64,000 bases of DNA from Paenibacillus castaneae (lineage in GTDB: Bacteria; Bacillota; Bacilli; Paenibacillales; Paenibacillaceae): positions 5,293,212-5,357,211 of the forward strand of contig NZ_KZ614144.1 in the NCBI RefSeq assembly GCF_002884445.1. Reading direction: 5' to 3'. Positions 8,582 to 16,673 of the stretch are shown here, in pieces. The position numbers were made by a program, and so were the translations under genes. Numbering within the stretch: position 1 is the stretch's first letter; each line of letters starts with the position of its first letter. The notes under the pieces are model-generated. The model ran no database searches, was not told the DNA's origin, and saw only the letters and a list, made by a program, of their open reading frames with translations.

Positions 8582-10330
8582 TTATGTTCTAACATACGCT
8601 TTAATGGTTCCAATTTCTTTTCCTACACTGCTGCCATAAGGACGGATAGAATAGCTGCCAACTACTGCAGGTATAATAAATGTCTCAGCATAGTGAACTA
8701 CAAATGGCTCAAAGGCCGCTGTCGGGCTTTCAACTATAGCTTCTTCGCCCTCGATTAGATTGAGAACATTAACACCCCCATTGGTGTTGTGAATGACTGG
8801 TTCAGTAAACCAATGTCTTCTCGTTTCAATAAACTCTCTTTCGTGTAGACCTGTTTTTTCTTCGATCCATCCAGCGCCTTCATCGACTTTTTCTATTCTA
8901 TTAATAATGTTTTCACGAGCCCATGTCTCATCTCTTTCCCACTGAATATTAGCTATTCCATGTTCAAGATGAACCGGTCGCGGCAAGCCATCCATTCCCA
9001 ATCGTTCCCAATCCCATAATTTGAATGTGAAGTAATTGGGTGTTGCACTTATTTCTAGCACTAAGCTATCTTTCCCCTGTGAATGAATAGTGCCTGCTGG
9101 AATTAAGAAATGATCATGCTTTTGGGCTGGAAATTGATTAATATACTTCTCATCATCAAATTTACAACCTTCTTCATATGATCGTTGTAAATCACCAATC
9201 ATTTCATTGGAATCAATTCCATCTTTGACCCCCAAATAAACGATAGCGTCTTCTTCTGCATCAACAATATAATAGCTTTCGTCTTGCGTATAATGCACGC
9301 CAAACGTTTGTTGTACATACTCAACCAATGGATGAACCTGTAAGCTAAGATTTCCTCCTTCAAAAGTATCCAAAAAGTTAAATCGAATTGGGAAATCTGC
9401 TCCAAAACGTCCATATACCTTTTCACCTAAAAGTTCAACTGGATGTCTAAGCACGGCATTAATAGCTGGAACTTCAACCTTCACGTCTCCGAATCTTAGA
9501 AAAAGACTATTTTCCTCTGGGACGCCATTAAAGCTCCAAGCATAGTTTTCCACTGACGGATCAAGACCAAGCTTTTCTTTCATCCATTGTCCACCCCATA
9601 CTCCAGGGGCAAAGTAAGGAACGACACTAAAGGGCTGATTAACTGTTTGCATTAATCCAGCTAAATAAGTTGCCCCCTCCACTAGCTTTGGTTCATTATT
9701 AGTGTTCGTATCTAATAAATAATCTATTTTTTCAAAGAGCTTTCTTTTATGTCTGTCTGCAACCTGCCATTCAAAGAAATAACCTCTTTTAATCTTTCTA
9801 ACAGCATCCTCATTACGATTGTTTGCTTTCCAATTGGAAATTTCATTATGACTATATCTTCTTTGAATTTCCCATCTTGCTAGATCAGCATAGACAAGAA
9901 TATCAGGTTCATATACAAGAGTAGCACCTGTACCGTAAATAATAATTAATCCGTTATCGATATTGCTAACATCACTTCTAGCTGCTTCTAACCGTTCAAC
10001 ATCTAAAAAATCCGCGAAATTGTGAAGCGACATTTTCCCAAATACTCTGTCATCTGTTAAATTAAATTGAATCATGTCCGTTACTTTTTCACTAGAATAA
10101 TATAGATCATCTGTAAACAATGTGTGGGAAGACTCCATCACTGATACTAGATTAGCTCGTAGTTCTTCCAGCTGCACGCCAGGATAGCAATCGATTGTAA
10201 CGATTGTTTTTTGCTTACCTAATCTGTTTATTGCACTTTTAAGCTCACTCTTAATGTTTTCGTAATCTTGCCAAGCATGCTCATTGGATTTCGATACAAG
10301 TACCTCTGGGTACATATTAAAATTAGCCAA
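8582..10330 (-). CDS. Class I mannose-6-phosphate isomerase fused to a degenerate kinase-like domain
   Basis: A two-part protein of 582 residues. Residues about 228-582 form a type I phosphomannose isomerase cupin: VPYFAPGVWGG, the zinc-binding LSLQVHP motif, and HDHFLIPAGTIHS are all present. These would bind zinc and interconvert mannose 6-phosphate and fructose 6-phosphate. Residues 1-225 resemble the uridine kinase fold in overall pattern, but the Walker A motif is lost (TIDCYPGVQLEEL where GxxGxGKS/T is expected), so this half is probably non-catalytic. It begins three bases after the ROK kinase and is surely co-transcribed with it. The isomerase call is strong; the role of the N-terminal half is unknown. 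Confidence 0.85.
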   Translation of the reverse strand: MANFNMYPEVLVSKSNEHAWQDYENIKSELKSAINRLGKQKTIVTIDCYPGVQLEELRANLVSVMESSHTLFTDDLYYSSEKVTDMIQFNLTDDRVFGKMSLHNFADFLDVERLEAARSDVSNIDNGLIIIYGTGATLVYEPDILVYADLARWEIQRRYSHNEISNWKANNRNEDAVRKIKRGYFFEWQVADRHKRKLFEKIDYLLDTNTNNEPKLVEGATYLAGLMQTVNQPFSVVPYFAPGVWGGQWMKEKLGLDPSVENYAWSFNGVPEENSLFLRFGDVKVEVPAINAVLRHPVELLGEKVYGRFGADFPIRFNFLDTFEGGNLSLQVHPLVEYVQQTFGVHYTQDESYYIVDAEEDAIVYLGVKDGIDSNEMIGDLQRSYEEGCKFDDEKYINQFPAQKHDHFLIPAGTIHSQGKDSLVLEISATPNYFTFKLWDWERLGMDGLPRPVHLEHGIANIQWERDETWARENIINRIEKVDEGAGWIEEKTGLHEREFIETRRHWFTEPVIHNTNGGVNVLNLIEGEEAIVESPTAAFEPFVVHYAETFIIPAVVGSYSIRPYGSSVGKEIGTIKAYVRT

Positions 10331-10333
10331 TTG

Positions 10334-11272
10334 TTATTCCTTCTCTCTAGTACATTGTTTTAATAGATTTGCTACACCTTTGAATGTGCTTAGTGAAGTT
10401 TCTTCGGAGCATTCAATACTTATCGATTTTTCCTCAAGCGTTTCATATATCCCATTCATAAACAAATCTTTACTCTTGGTAATTTGACCACCTAAAATGA
10501 TCGCATCTGGCTTGAATTTTTCAATAAAGGGATTTAAAGCTTTTCCGATGTCGTTACCGAGCCTTTGGAATAACATTTTCGCTCTTGGGTCTTCGTTTCT
10601 AGCCATAACGGCTAATGTTTCTACTTCGTTGTCTACTGTGCTAAGACCTAATTCATTGGCCAGTCGTAGAATACCCCTTTTCGAAATATAATCATCGATA
10701 ATCGATTCCTTGAACGGTTGATTATAGATCCAGCCATGCTCCGGCACATCTTGTCTATCTTTGACCAGCTTTCCATTTTCCATAAACGCTGATCCTGCTC
10801 CAGTACCCATCGTCAAGAAAATAGATTTGTTATAGCATCCTGCCTTACCAGATACATATTCACCTAAAGCAAATAAGCTAGCGTCATTATCAAAAACAAT
10901 TTGAAACGCATTACTTGTCTTTGCATGAAAAGAGCTTTCTCGTTGAAGGCGATCCAGTAATAGCTCATACAGGTTTACACCATATATTGCTTCAAATTTA
11001 TCTATCCCTTTGATGTAGCTTATCCCTCTGTCGTAATCAAATGGGCCCGGAAATGCGTAACCAACTCCATTTATTTCAAATTCCTTATCCAAAATCCCAT
11101 TGGTTTGCTGCTTAATAATAAACACCAAATGTTCAATAATACCTTCTTTAGTCTCTTTTGATTTCGAGGGAAAGATCGCATATGAGTTAGGTACTATTTC
11201 CCCTCCCTCGTTTAATACTGCTGATTTTATAAATAAGCCTCCAACATCAAAAGCGATAGAATATTTATTCAT
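10334..11272 (-). CDS. ROK-family sugar kinase without the zinc motif
   Basis: A predicted cytoplasmic hexose kinase of 312 residues. The N-terminal ATP-binding motif DVGGLFIKSAVL and the second phosphate-binding segment FLTMGTGAGSAFM are present, as is the adenosine segment IILGGQIT. The cysteine-rich zinc motif (CxCGxxGCxE) of classical ROK glucokinases is absent; the corresponding stretch reads PEHGWIYN. There is no N-terminal helix-turn-helix, so it is an enzyme rather than a ROK repressor. It is first in the operon with the isomerase (three-base gap) and the GH38-like enzyme. Phosphorylation of mannose or a related hexose is inferred from these neighbours. Confidence 0.85.
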   Translation of the reverse strand: MNKYSIAFDVGGLFIKSAVLNEGGEIVPNSYAIFPSKSKETKEGIIEHLVFIIKQQTNGILDKEFEINGVGYAFPGPFDYDRGISYIKGIDKFEAIYGVNLYELLLDRLQRESSFHAKTSNAFQIVFDNDASLFALGEYVSGKAGCYNKSIFLTMGTGAGSAFMENGKLVKDRQDVPEHGWIYNQPFKESIIDDYISKRGILRLANELGLSTVDNEVETLAVMARNEDPRAKMLFQRLGNDIGKALNPFIEKFKPDAIILGGQITKSKDLFMNGIYETLEEKSISIECSEETSLSTFKGVANLLKQCTREKE

Positions 11273-11489
11273 GTAATTGCTTCACATCCCATTCTGAAAA
11301 AGTCCATTTTTTTGTGTAAGTCATCTTTAGTTAATTTCAGTATAGGGGATATTAACCTCTTAATCTTTTTAGAAAGTGGTCATCTTTTTATAAAATCGAG
11401 ACATACGTTATACGCGTAAGAAAATATATGGTACTATGATAGCGAAATCATTACTGTCGTTCATTATGTTAATGAGGGAGAAATTTGTT

Positions 11490-12383
11490 ATGGAATGGAA
11501 TCATTTGTTTACAGAGGGCGCCGTTACGCTTAATCAAGAAGCCTTTCAAGTTAACGGAAGCGATGCCTCCATTTTAATCCACTATTGGGGCGCTCAGCCT
11601 GACCATTATAATAACAAGCCACATCAACATTCTTTTTTTGAACTATGCTATATTATTGACGGTAAAGGCATGTATATTGATAATGCACATTCATTCCAGT
11701 TAACAAGCGGTTCGCTGTTCCTTTCTCGCCCCTTTGTTATACATCAAATTTTAAGCGAAAATGGATTGAAAATTATTTATGTTGGCTTTGAAATTATACA
11801 AAAAGACTCTACTAAAAAATTAGTAGAACTGTTTAAGACATTAGAAAGAACAGAAATTTTTTTTATTAACGATGCTGACCAAACTCCAGTTGTAAATCTG
11901 TGGACTTCGATTCTCGTTATAGCCTGTAACCCGCATCTCATGTTTAATGATAGCTTTCAAGGACTATGCTCTTCGTTTTATTCAAGTATTGTTGGATTAT
12001 TTCATGATCAACAGACAAAACAACAAAAAAATAAAGACATTCGTCTTTATTCGTCTTTAGTCTATCAAGCTAAGCTATATATTCATGATAATCTATCTCA
12101 ATCTTTACAAATGAGCGATGTAGCCAATTATATTCATATTTCAAAAAGACATTTATCTCGCATTTTCCAGAATGAATTAGGCCAATCGTTTGCAAATTAT
12201 ATTAAAAAAGAGAGAATGAGAAAAGCCGGTATCCTTCTATCAGATACCGACCTCACTCTTAAAGAAATTTCGGAACTCCTAGGCTTTAAAACCGTGCACT
12301 ATTTTACTACCGTTTTTTCGGCAGAAATGGGCATGCCACCTGGTGAATTCAAGCGAAAGTTTCACCAACAAACGCTGATATAA
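11490..12383 (+). CDS. AraC-family regulator with N-terminal cupin domain
   Basis: A soluble AraC regulator of 297 residues. The first 130 residues form the AraC-type cupin (HQHSFFELCYIIDGKG is the characteristic metal/sugar-pocket strand). The C-terminal 100 residues are a double helix-turn-helix (YIHISKRHLSRIFQNELGQS, then LLGFKTVHYFTTVFS). I placed the start at 11490, where GAGGGAG lies nine bases upstream; the in-frame ATG 54 bases earlier has no such site. It diverges from the ROK-isomerase-GH38 operon across a 220-base gap, so it is the likely regulator of that operon. Confidence 0.9.
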   Translation: MEWNHLFTEGAVTLNQEAFQVNGSDASILIHYWGAQPDHYNNKPHQHSFFELCYIIDGKGMYIDNAHSFQLTSGSLFLSRPFVIHQILSENGLKIIYVGFEIIQKDSTKKLVELFKTLERTEIFFINDADQTPVVNLWTSILVIACNPHLMFNDSFQGLCSSFYSSIVGLFHDQQTKQQKNKDIRLYSSLVYQAKLYIHDNLSQSLQMSDVANYIHISKRHLSRIFQNELGQSFANYIKKERMRKAGILLSDTDLTLKEISELLGFKTVHYFTTVFSAEMGMPPGEFKRKFHQQTLI

Positions 12384-12423
12384 AACCTGTTGTAGAGATA
12401 TCGCCATTCGTGGCGCGCATAGG

Positions 12424-12627
12424 ACCTGCTTTATTCCCCCGCTCCTGACATTCCATTAGCTGCTGACGTACATGGTTATATGTTATATCTTTCATACTTA
12501 CTACCTCGTGCTTGCTACAATACGCTATAAGCTTTCCACGCATGGTTTGATAGTTCCTAATGTTCTTCTCTGTTGTTTTCTTGAACCGTCTATCATCGAG
12601 AAAATCCTGATAAGCAAATTTCAACAA
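12424..12627 (-). pseudogene. Truncated tyrosine recombinase (integrase N-terminal fragment)
   Basis: About 68 codons encode the SAM-like core-binding domain of an XerC/D-type integrase (FKKTTEKNIRNYQTMRGKL, then ITYNHVRQQLMEC and ERGNKAG). The similarity stops at GNKAG, where the usual catalytic domain should begin, and the frame then runs into the 3' end of the AraC gene. No catalytic Arg-His-Arg-Tyr residues remain. It is a dead end-piece of a mobile element at the edge of the mannoside module. Confidence 0.6.
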
Positions 12628-12633
12628 CCTAAA

Positions 12634-12667
12634 AAAGACTACCTCCTGTTTTTAGGAAGTAGTCTTT
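12634..12667. terminator. Hairpin, probable terminator
   Basis: AAAGACTACCTCC (12634-12645 region) pairs with GGAAGTAGTCTTT (12654-12667), one mismatch. A-tract and T-tract ends mean it could act in either direction. It lies immediately upstream of the integrase fragment. Confidence 0.5.
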
Positions 12668-12852
12668 ACTAATTATCAATAAAAATTATTGCGGTGCAAA
12701 GTGTTTTCTTTAATAAACCTAGAGTTTGAGTAACTCAAGTTATTCAAACGACTATATTGTAGATCTACATTTCCAGCTCCAACCAAGCCACACACTCAAC
12801 ATGTTTCGAGTGTTCAGTGTGAACAAATCTTATACGATATGCCCCTACAATA

Positions 12853-12892
12853 AAAGACTGACTACATCAATCAAAGTTGATAGTCAGGCTTT
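12853..12892 (+). terminator. Hairpin, probable orphan terminator
   Basis: A long imperfect stem (AAAGACTGACTA with TAGTCAGGCTTT) is followed by ATTGTTT. No intact gene ends into it; it is probably left from a lost gene. The rest of 12.67-12.96 kb shows nothing I can assign. Confidence 0.4.
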
Positions 12893-12966
12893 ATTGTTTA
12901 ATCCATCCAATCATCACTTCAAGCTATGCATCGTCAGTTGAGTATGTATAGCGACAAATATTTTAT

Positions 12967-13185
12967 TTAGATCGGTAAGGTCGTACTATTGAGTTGTCGG
13001 ATGTATGCTTCCTGCCGATGTGTAATATCATCTACATTACGCATCAGGATATACAGCAGGACGAAGGTTCCCTTTCTCATTCCTTGCCACATTCCATAAA
13101 CAAACCTATTGTATACATCTGGCCCATGCTGAGGATCTTGAGTCTCTATGTAATCAAATACTGGATGATGAACTGACGTATGGTT
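12967..13185 (-). pseudogene. Unidentified coding fragment without a start codon
   Basis: A frame open for 72 codons between two stops, with no usable start, that reads like real protein: HGPDVYNRFVYGMWQGMRKG, then ILMRNVDDITHRQEAYIRQL. The composition (aromatic, charged, amphipathic) is unlike chance translation. I do not recognise the family. It lies between the integrase stub and the orphan binding-protein tail, so it is likely a piece of a decayed gene. Confidence 0.35.
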
Positions 13186-13236
13186 TTATTGGACCGCCCG
13201 CCGTATTGTTCTGAGATCAATGCGTTGTACCCATAA

Positions 13237-13265
13237 CATAAAAAATCCGCGTCCTGCGCGGATTT
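13237..13265 (-). terminator. Intrinsic terminator
   Basis: A perfect nine-base stem (AAATCCGCG, 13243-13251, with 13257-13265) is followed by six T on the minus strand. It lies just past the orphan binding-protein tail and now serves the response-regulator transcript. Confidence 0.85.
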
Positions 13266-13267
13266 GA

Positions 13268-13330
13268 TTAGGTATATGTTCTTGTCCCCTTACGGGCTTC
13301 ATCCCAGCCTTTAATGACTTGATCAAACCT
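13268..13330 (-). pseudogene. Last 20 codons of a deleted solute-binding protein gene
   Basis: Immediately after the response-regulator stop codon, a 20-codon frame reads RFDQVIKGWDEARKGTRTYT and stop. This is the C-terminal pattern typical of LplA-like solute-binding lipoproteins (DxWxxARKGTRTY). Nothing of the upstream part remains. The natural terminator still follows. It looks like a deletion scar in which the response regulator was joined to the end of a former binding-protein gene. Confidence 0.55.
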
Positions 13331-13334
13331 TAAA

Positions 13335-14786
13335 TCATGCGTTCCGTTCTACAGTTTCTGATTTTCCTGCATGTTGGTTACTCTCCCTATACTGCGTTGG
13401 TGTTTGGCCGAAATTCTTTTTAAACGTTTTAGCAAAATGAAAATAGTCTCGGAATCCAGAGTCTTCTGATACCTCTTGGATGGACAACTGGGTATGTCGA
13501 AGCAGCACCGTTGCTTGCTCCATTCTTCGCTTAGTTAAAAATTTCAGGAAATTATCCTGACGTTCTTTGCGAAAAAGATGACTAATATACGTAAAGTTTA
13601 GGTTGAACTTCTCTGATAGACTTTGTAAAGAAATATCCTCTTTGAAATGTTCCTCCACATAAGCGACGATCATTTGGAAAGAAACATTGCCATTTGACTT
13701 GCTAGAATCCTCTAAGCTGCCTGTATAATGCTTCATAAATAAGCTTTTCAAATGGTCCATCATGTCATAGATACTACTGAATTTCCGCGTCAGTTGCTCA
13801 ATCGAATAGATTTCCTCTTGGATGTAATAAATGATATGGATAGCGCGATTATAAAAGCTCACAGCATGATCCATTTGGAATGTACCCGCTCGAATCAATT
13901 GCTCCATTTCCCGAAAAACCACAGTTAAATGATCGGGATTTCTGGTTTGGTTTAATTGTTCTAGAGCTCGTACAAGGTTGTCGGGAAATATCCCCTTATC
14001 TTGTCGAACACGCCAAACACTGGGATGCCCTTCAATAAAAGAATGAAAGGCTGCTATCTCAAGCTGCTCTATTGTTTTCAATATCTGAGTAAGATCCGTC
14101 ATGTGATGACTGAGGCCAATGCCTTGCACATGTTCAGCGAACGGTTCATCCGACCACACCTTTAGGAGGTGCTCTGAGCAATCTCCCTGCACCAAATATA
14201 GCGTTCTGCTAACACCCATTTTCAACGCAATATACGGTAGATGAGCTGGAAAGCTCAACTGTCCTTTACCTGCAGCCATAACCATCGTCACACCAGTTCG
14301 CGTATCCCATTGAATACCTAGTTGTCTCATGAATTCATGGGCCTTGTGTAGTTCCTTCGGGTCTTTCTCCTGTAAGCTATAGAGTAATTCCGTATGTAAA
14401 TGAGAAGCTTCGCTAAGTTTTTTCTTCTTGTATGTCATTAACATTTCAATTATTTCTTTCTCGTCAAATGGCTTTAAGCAATAATCCAAAACGCCGTAAT
14501 GAATGGCTCTTTTGGCATACTCAAAATCAGAATATCCCGTGGCTATAATAAATTGAGTTTGCAGCTCCAAGCTTTTAGCATGTTCTATGAGCGCTAATCC
14601 GTCCAACCCAGGCATCCGAATGTCGGTGAAAACGAGATCTGGCTGCAGCTCTTTGATTTTAACCAATCCTTCATACCCATTAAAAGCTTCCCCAACGATC
14701 TCGAAACCAAGACTATGCCAGTCGACAGTCGCTTTCAAGCTTTTCAATACCCATTTCTCGTCGTCGATCAGTATGACTTTGTACAT
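13335..14786 (-). CDS. Response regulator, YesN-type (receiver plus AraC DNA-binding domain)
   Basis: The cytoplasmic partner of the adjacent sensor kinase (483 residues). The receiver domain spans 1-120 with acidic pair DDE near residue 9, phospho-acceptor Asp55 in TDIRMP, and Lys in the LKPF loop. A central region of about 250 residues follows, then an AraC double helix-turn-helix at about 375-475 (FNLNFTYISHLFRKERQDNF, then DYFHFAKTFKKNFGQTPTQY). The start at 14786 (MYKVILIDDE) is preferred on family length; an ATG four codons upstream abuts an AAGGG box, so the choice is not certain. It overlaps the kinase gene's end by about 70 bases, which implies translational coupling. It probably activates the importer at 20.2-16.7 kb. 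Confidence 0.92.
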   Translation of the reverse strand: MYKVILIDDEKWVLKSLKATVDWHSLGFEIVGEAFNGYEGLVKIKELQPDLVFTDIRMPGLDGLALIEHAKSLELQTQFIIATGYSDFEYAKRAIHYGVLDYCLKPFDEKEIIEMLMTYKKKKLSEASHLHTELLYSLQEKDPKELHKAHEFMRQLGIQWDTRTGVTMVMAAGKGQLSFPAHLPYIALKMGVSRTLYLVQGDCSEHLLKVWSDEPFAEHVQGIGLSHHMTDLTQILKTIEQLEIAAFHSFIEGHPSVWRVRQDKGIFPDNLVRALEQLNQTRNPDHLTVVFREMEQLIRAGTFQMDHAVSFYNRAIHIIYYIQEEIYSIEQLTRKFSSIYDMMDHLKSLFMKHYTGSLEDSSKSNGNVSFQMIVAYVEEHFKEDISLQSLSEKFNLNFTYISHLFRKERQDNFLKFLTKRRMEQATVLLRHTQLSIQEVSEDSGFRDYFHFAKTFKKNFGQTPTQYRESNQHAGKSETVERNA

Positions 14787-16590
14787 AAGCCGTATCATCC
14801 CTTCTGCCAGGTAGTTTAATGGTTACCTCGGTTCCATCGCCAGATCGACTTTCGATCCACAATCCGTAGGGCTCGCCATATGTCGTCCTAATACGATGAT
14901 GAACGTTCATGATACCCAAATGCTCATTATTCCTCATGCTATCGAGCAGATCAATTCCCTCAAGCTCACTGTGAATAATGTTCAACTTCTCCGCCGGAAT
15001 CCCTTCACCATCATCTTTGATGGAGATGAGTAGATCACCATTCGACGTCATTTGCCCGTGTAAGTGTAAATGACCTTTCTCCATTTTGTATTCCAGTCCA
15101 TGGCTAATGGCATTCTCAAGAAGCGGTTGCAGAATCATCTTAATGACCTTACACAAGAGAATCTCCTCCGGGAAATCATAGAAAATCTCAAATCTGCCCT
15201 CAAAGCGGAATTTTTGAATGGTTAGATACGATTTTGCCACTTCGAGCTCATCCTGTAAGCGAACTTCTTCTTGTCCTTTAATGCTGTAGCGTAAAATTTT
15301 ACCCAAAGCAGCCAACATTTCACGTAGCTCCGTAGCACCAATCTCTCCAGCCATGCCTTTCATTGTTTCAAACATGTTATAGAGGAAGTGCGGGTTAACT
15401 TGATGCTTTAAATAGGCAAATTCAGCCTGCTTTTTCATCAATTCGAGTGAGTAAATACGGGTCTTACTATCAACAACTTCTTCATTCAATTGATGAATTT
15501 CATCCAGCAATTCATTAAATCTGTCGGCCATCAACATAATCTCCTGGTAGCCCTCTAGCTGAAGACGTTGCCGATTTCTTGTCATGCGATCTCCCTTTAA
15601 ATTCGGAAGATACCTCATGAACGTACGAATAGGACCAATGATATTCCGACTAATTAACCTTAGCAGGAGCAGCAAAATAGGAATGAAAATGGCAATAATC
15701 ATTAGGTACACTTGGCGTGTTTTTTCTAACCCACGATAAAGCTCTTTCTCGGAATAGACATTCACGATTTGTCCATGAAGCCCAGGCAATTCTTTCTGGT
15801 GTACAATGTACATCTCGCCGTGATCATCGCGAAATGTCTTTTCATCCTGTCGTACCTTATCCAAAACGTCCAATTTCTGACCAATGGCAGTAGTGTCATT
15901 ACTTGCCGAGACAATGCCATTGCGATCCAGCAAATAAAATTCCCCGAACACACTGCCTGCACCGAGTTCAAACTTCGGCACAAACGTATTGACATCGACC
16001 AAGACAACAAGATAGCCCAGATTGGCTCCAAAGGCCGTCTCTGGTAAAACATTATTAATGGTCGTTCCGAGTGTGAAGAATGTCTCTTTGTAATTATTAC
16101 TGCCAACCTGCTTCAATCCCGCATAATATGGCTTAGAACCGTGATAGTTAGCTCCAGAGATATCTGCAACCGTTTCCATAACGGCTTGTTTCTTATTCAG
16201 ATTCTCCATGAGATTGTGATTATTTCCATTCTTGCCAAGGATAGATATATCTAGGATTCCTTTGCTCGGCAAACTCAAACTTGTAATATAGGAATCGACA
16301 TTTTGAAAAAGTTCAAATTTCTTAGGGGGATCCGTTTCTTTCAAATACTGCTGCACGGATACACTATAGGCAATAGCTTGCACAAAACCATCCGTTAGTT
16401 CAACACGCATTTCAATATATTGCTGAATCTTATCCAGCAGCTCGATGGAATAATCACGGTTCTTTTGATAGATCGTACTTTTGGCTTGCAAATATGTCAG
16501 TACCATAATGAATGCCATCAAGAAAAGAAAGACAAGAAAAACAATCATGAACTGCCAGTTAATGGGCCGTTTACGCAAATAACTTGACAT
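14713..16590 (-). CDS. Sensor histidine kinase, YesM-type
   Basis: A membrane kinase of 625 residues. A transmembrane helix near 15-36 and another near 293-315 bracket an extracytoplasmic sensor domain, followed by a HAMP-like linker. The His_kinase domain carries the motif QVNPHFLYN with the phosphorylated His401, and the ATP-binding domain has the N box (LLENAISHGLEYK) and the G box (IKDDGEGIP). The pair with the overlapping response regulator is complete. It lies downstream of the lipoprotein gene in the same direction but after an intrinsic terminator, so it is expressed at a lower level or from its own promoter. Confidence 0.92.
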   Translation of the reverse strand: MSSYLRKRPINWQFMIVFLVFLFLMAFIMVLTYLQAKSTIYQKNRDYSIELLDKIQQYIEMRVELTDGFVQAIAYSVSVQQYLKETDPPKKFELFQNVDSYITSLSLPSKGILDISILGKNGNNHNLMENLNKKQAVMETVADISGANYHGSKPYYAGLKQVGSNNYKETFFTLGTTINNVLPETAFGANLGYLVVLVDVNTFVPKFELGAGSVFGEFYLLDRNGIVSASNDTTAIGQKLDVLDKVRQDEKTFRDDHGEMYIVHQKELPGLHGQIVNVYSEKELYRGLEKTRQVYLMIIAIFIPILLLLLRLISRNIIGPIRTFMRYLPNLKGDRMTRNRQRLQLEGYQEIMLMADRFNELLDEIHQLNEEVVDSKTRIYSLELMKKQAEFAYLKHQVNPHFLYNMFETMKGMAGEIGATELREMLAALGKILRYSIKGQEEVRLQDELEVAKSYLTIQKFRFEGRFEIFYDFPEEILLCKVIKMILQPLLENAISHGLEYKMEKGHLHLHGQMTSNGDLLISIKDDGEGIPAEKLNIIHSELEGIDLLDSMRNNEHLGIMNVHHRIRTTYGEPYGLWIESRSGDGTEVTIKLPGRRDDTAYVQSHTDRRREMGIEKLESDCRLA

Positions 16591-16618
16591 GAATTCCCCT
16601 CCAATTCTTCTTCAAATG

Positions 16619-16658
16619 GCAAAAAAACAAGGAATGCCCCCGTCAAATGAACGGGGGA
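16619..16658 (-). terminator. Terminator between the binding protein and its sensor kinase
   Basis: GTCCCCCGT (minus strand) pairs with ACGGGGGC across a short loop (16636-16658), then ATTCCTTGTTTTTTT follows. It begins 16 bases after the lipoprotein stop codon and separates the abundant lipoprotein from the regulatory genes. Confidence 0.85.
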
Positions 16659-16673
16659 CTTCCAACACACCAG

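Noticed and set aside
12726..13176. Plus-strand open frames of 71 and 60 codons in the 12.7-13.2 kb gap
   Set aside because: No ribosome binding site or protein-like pattern. The minus strand of the same stretch carries the more convincing fragment at 12967-13185.
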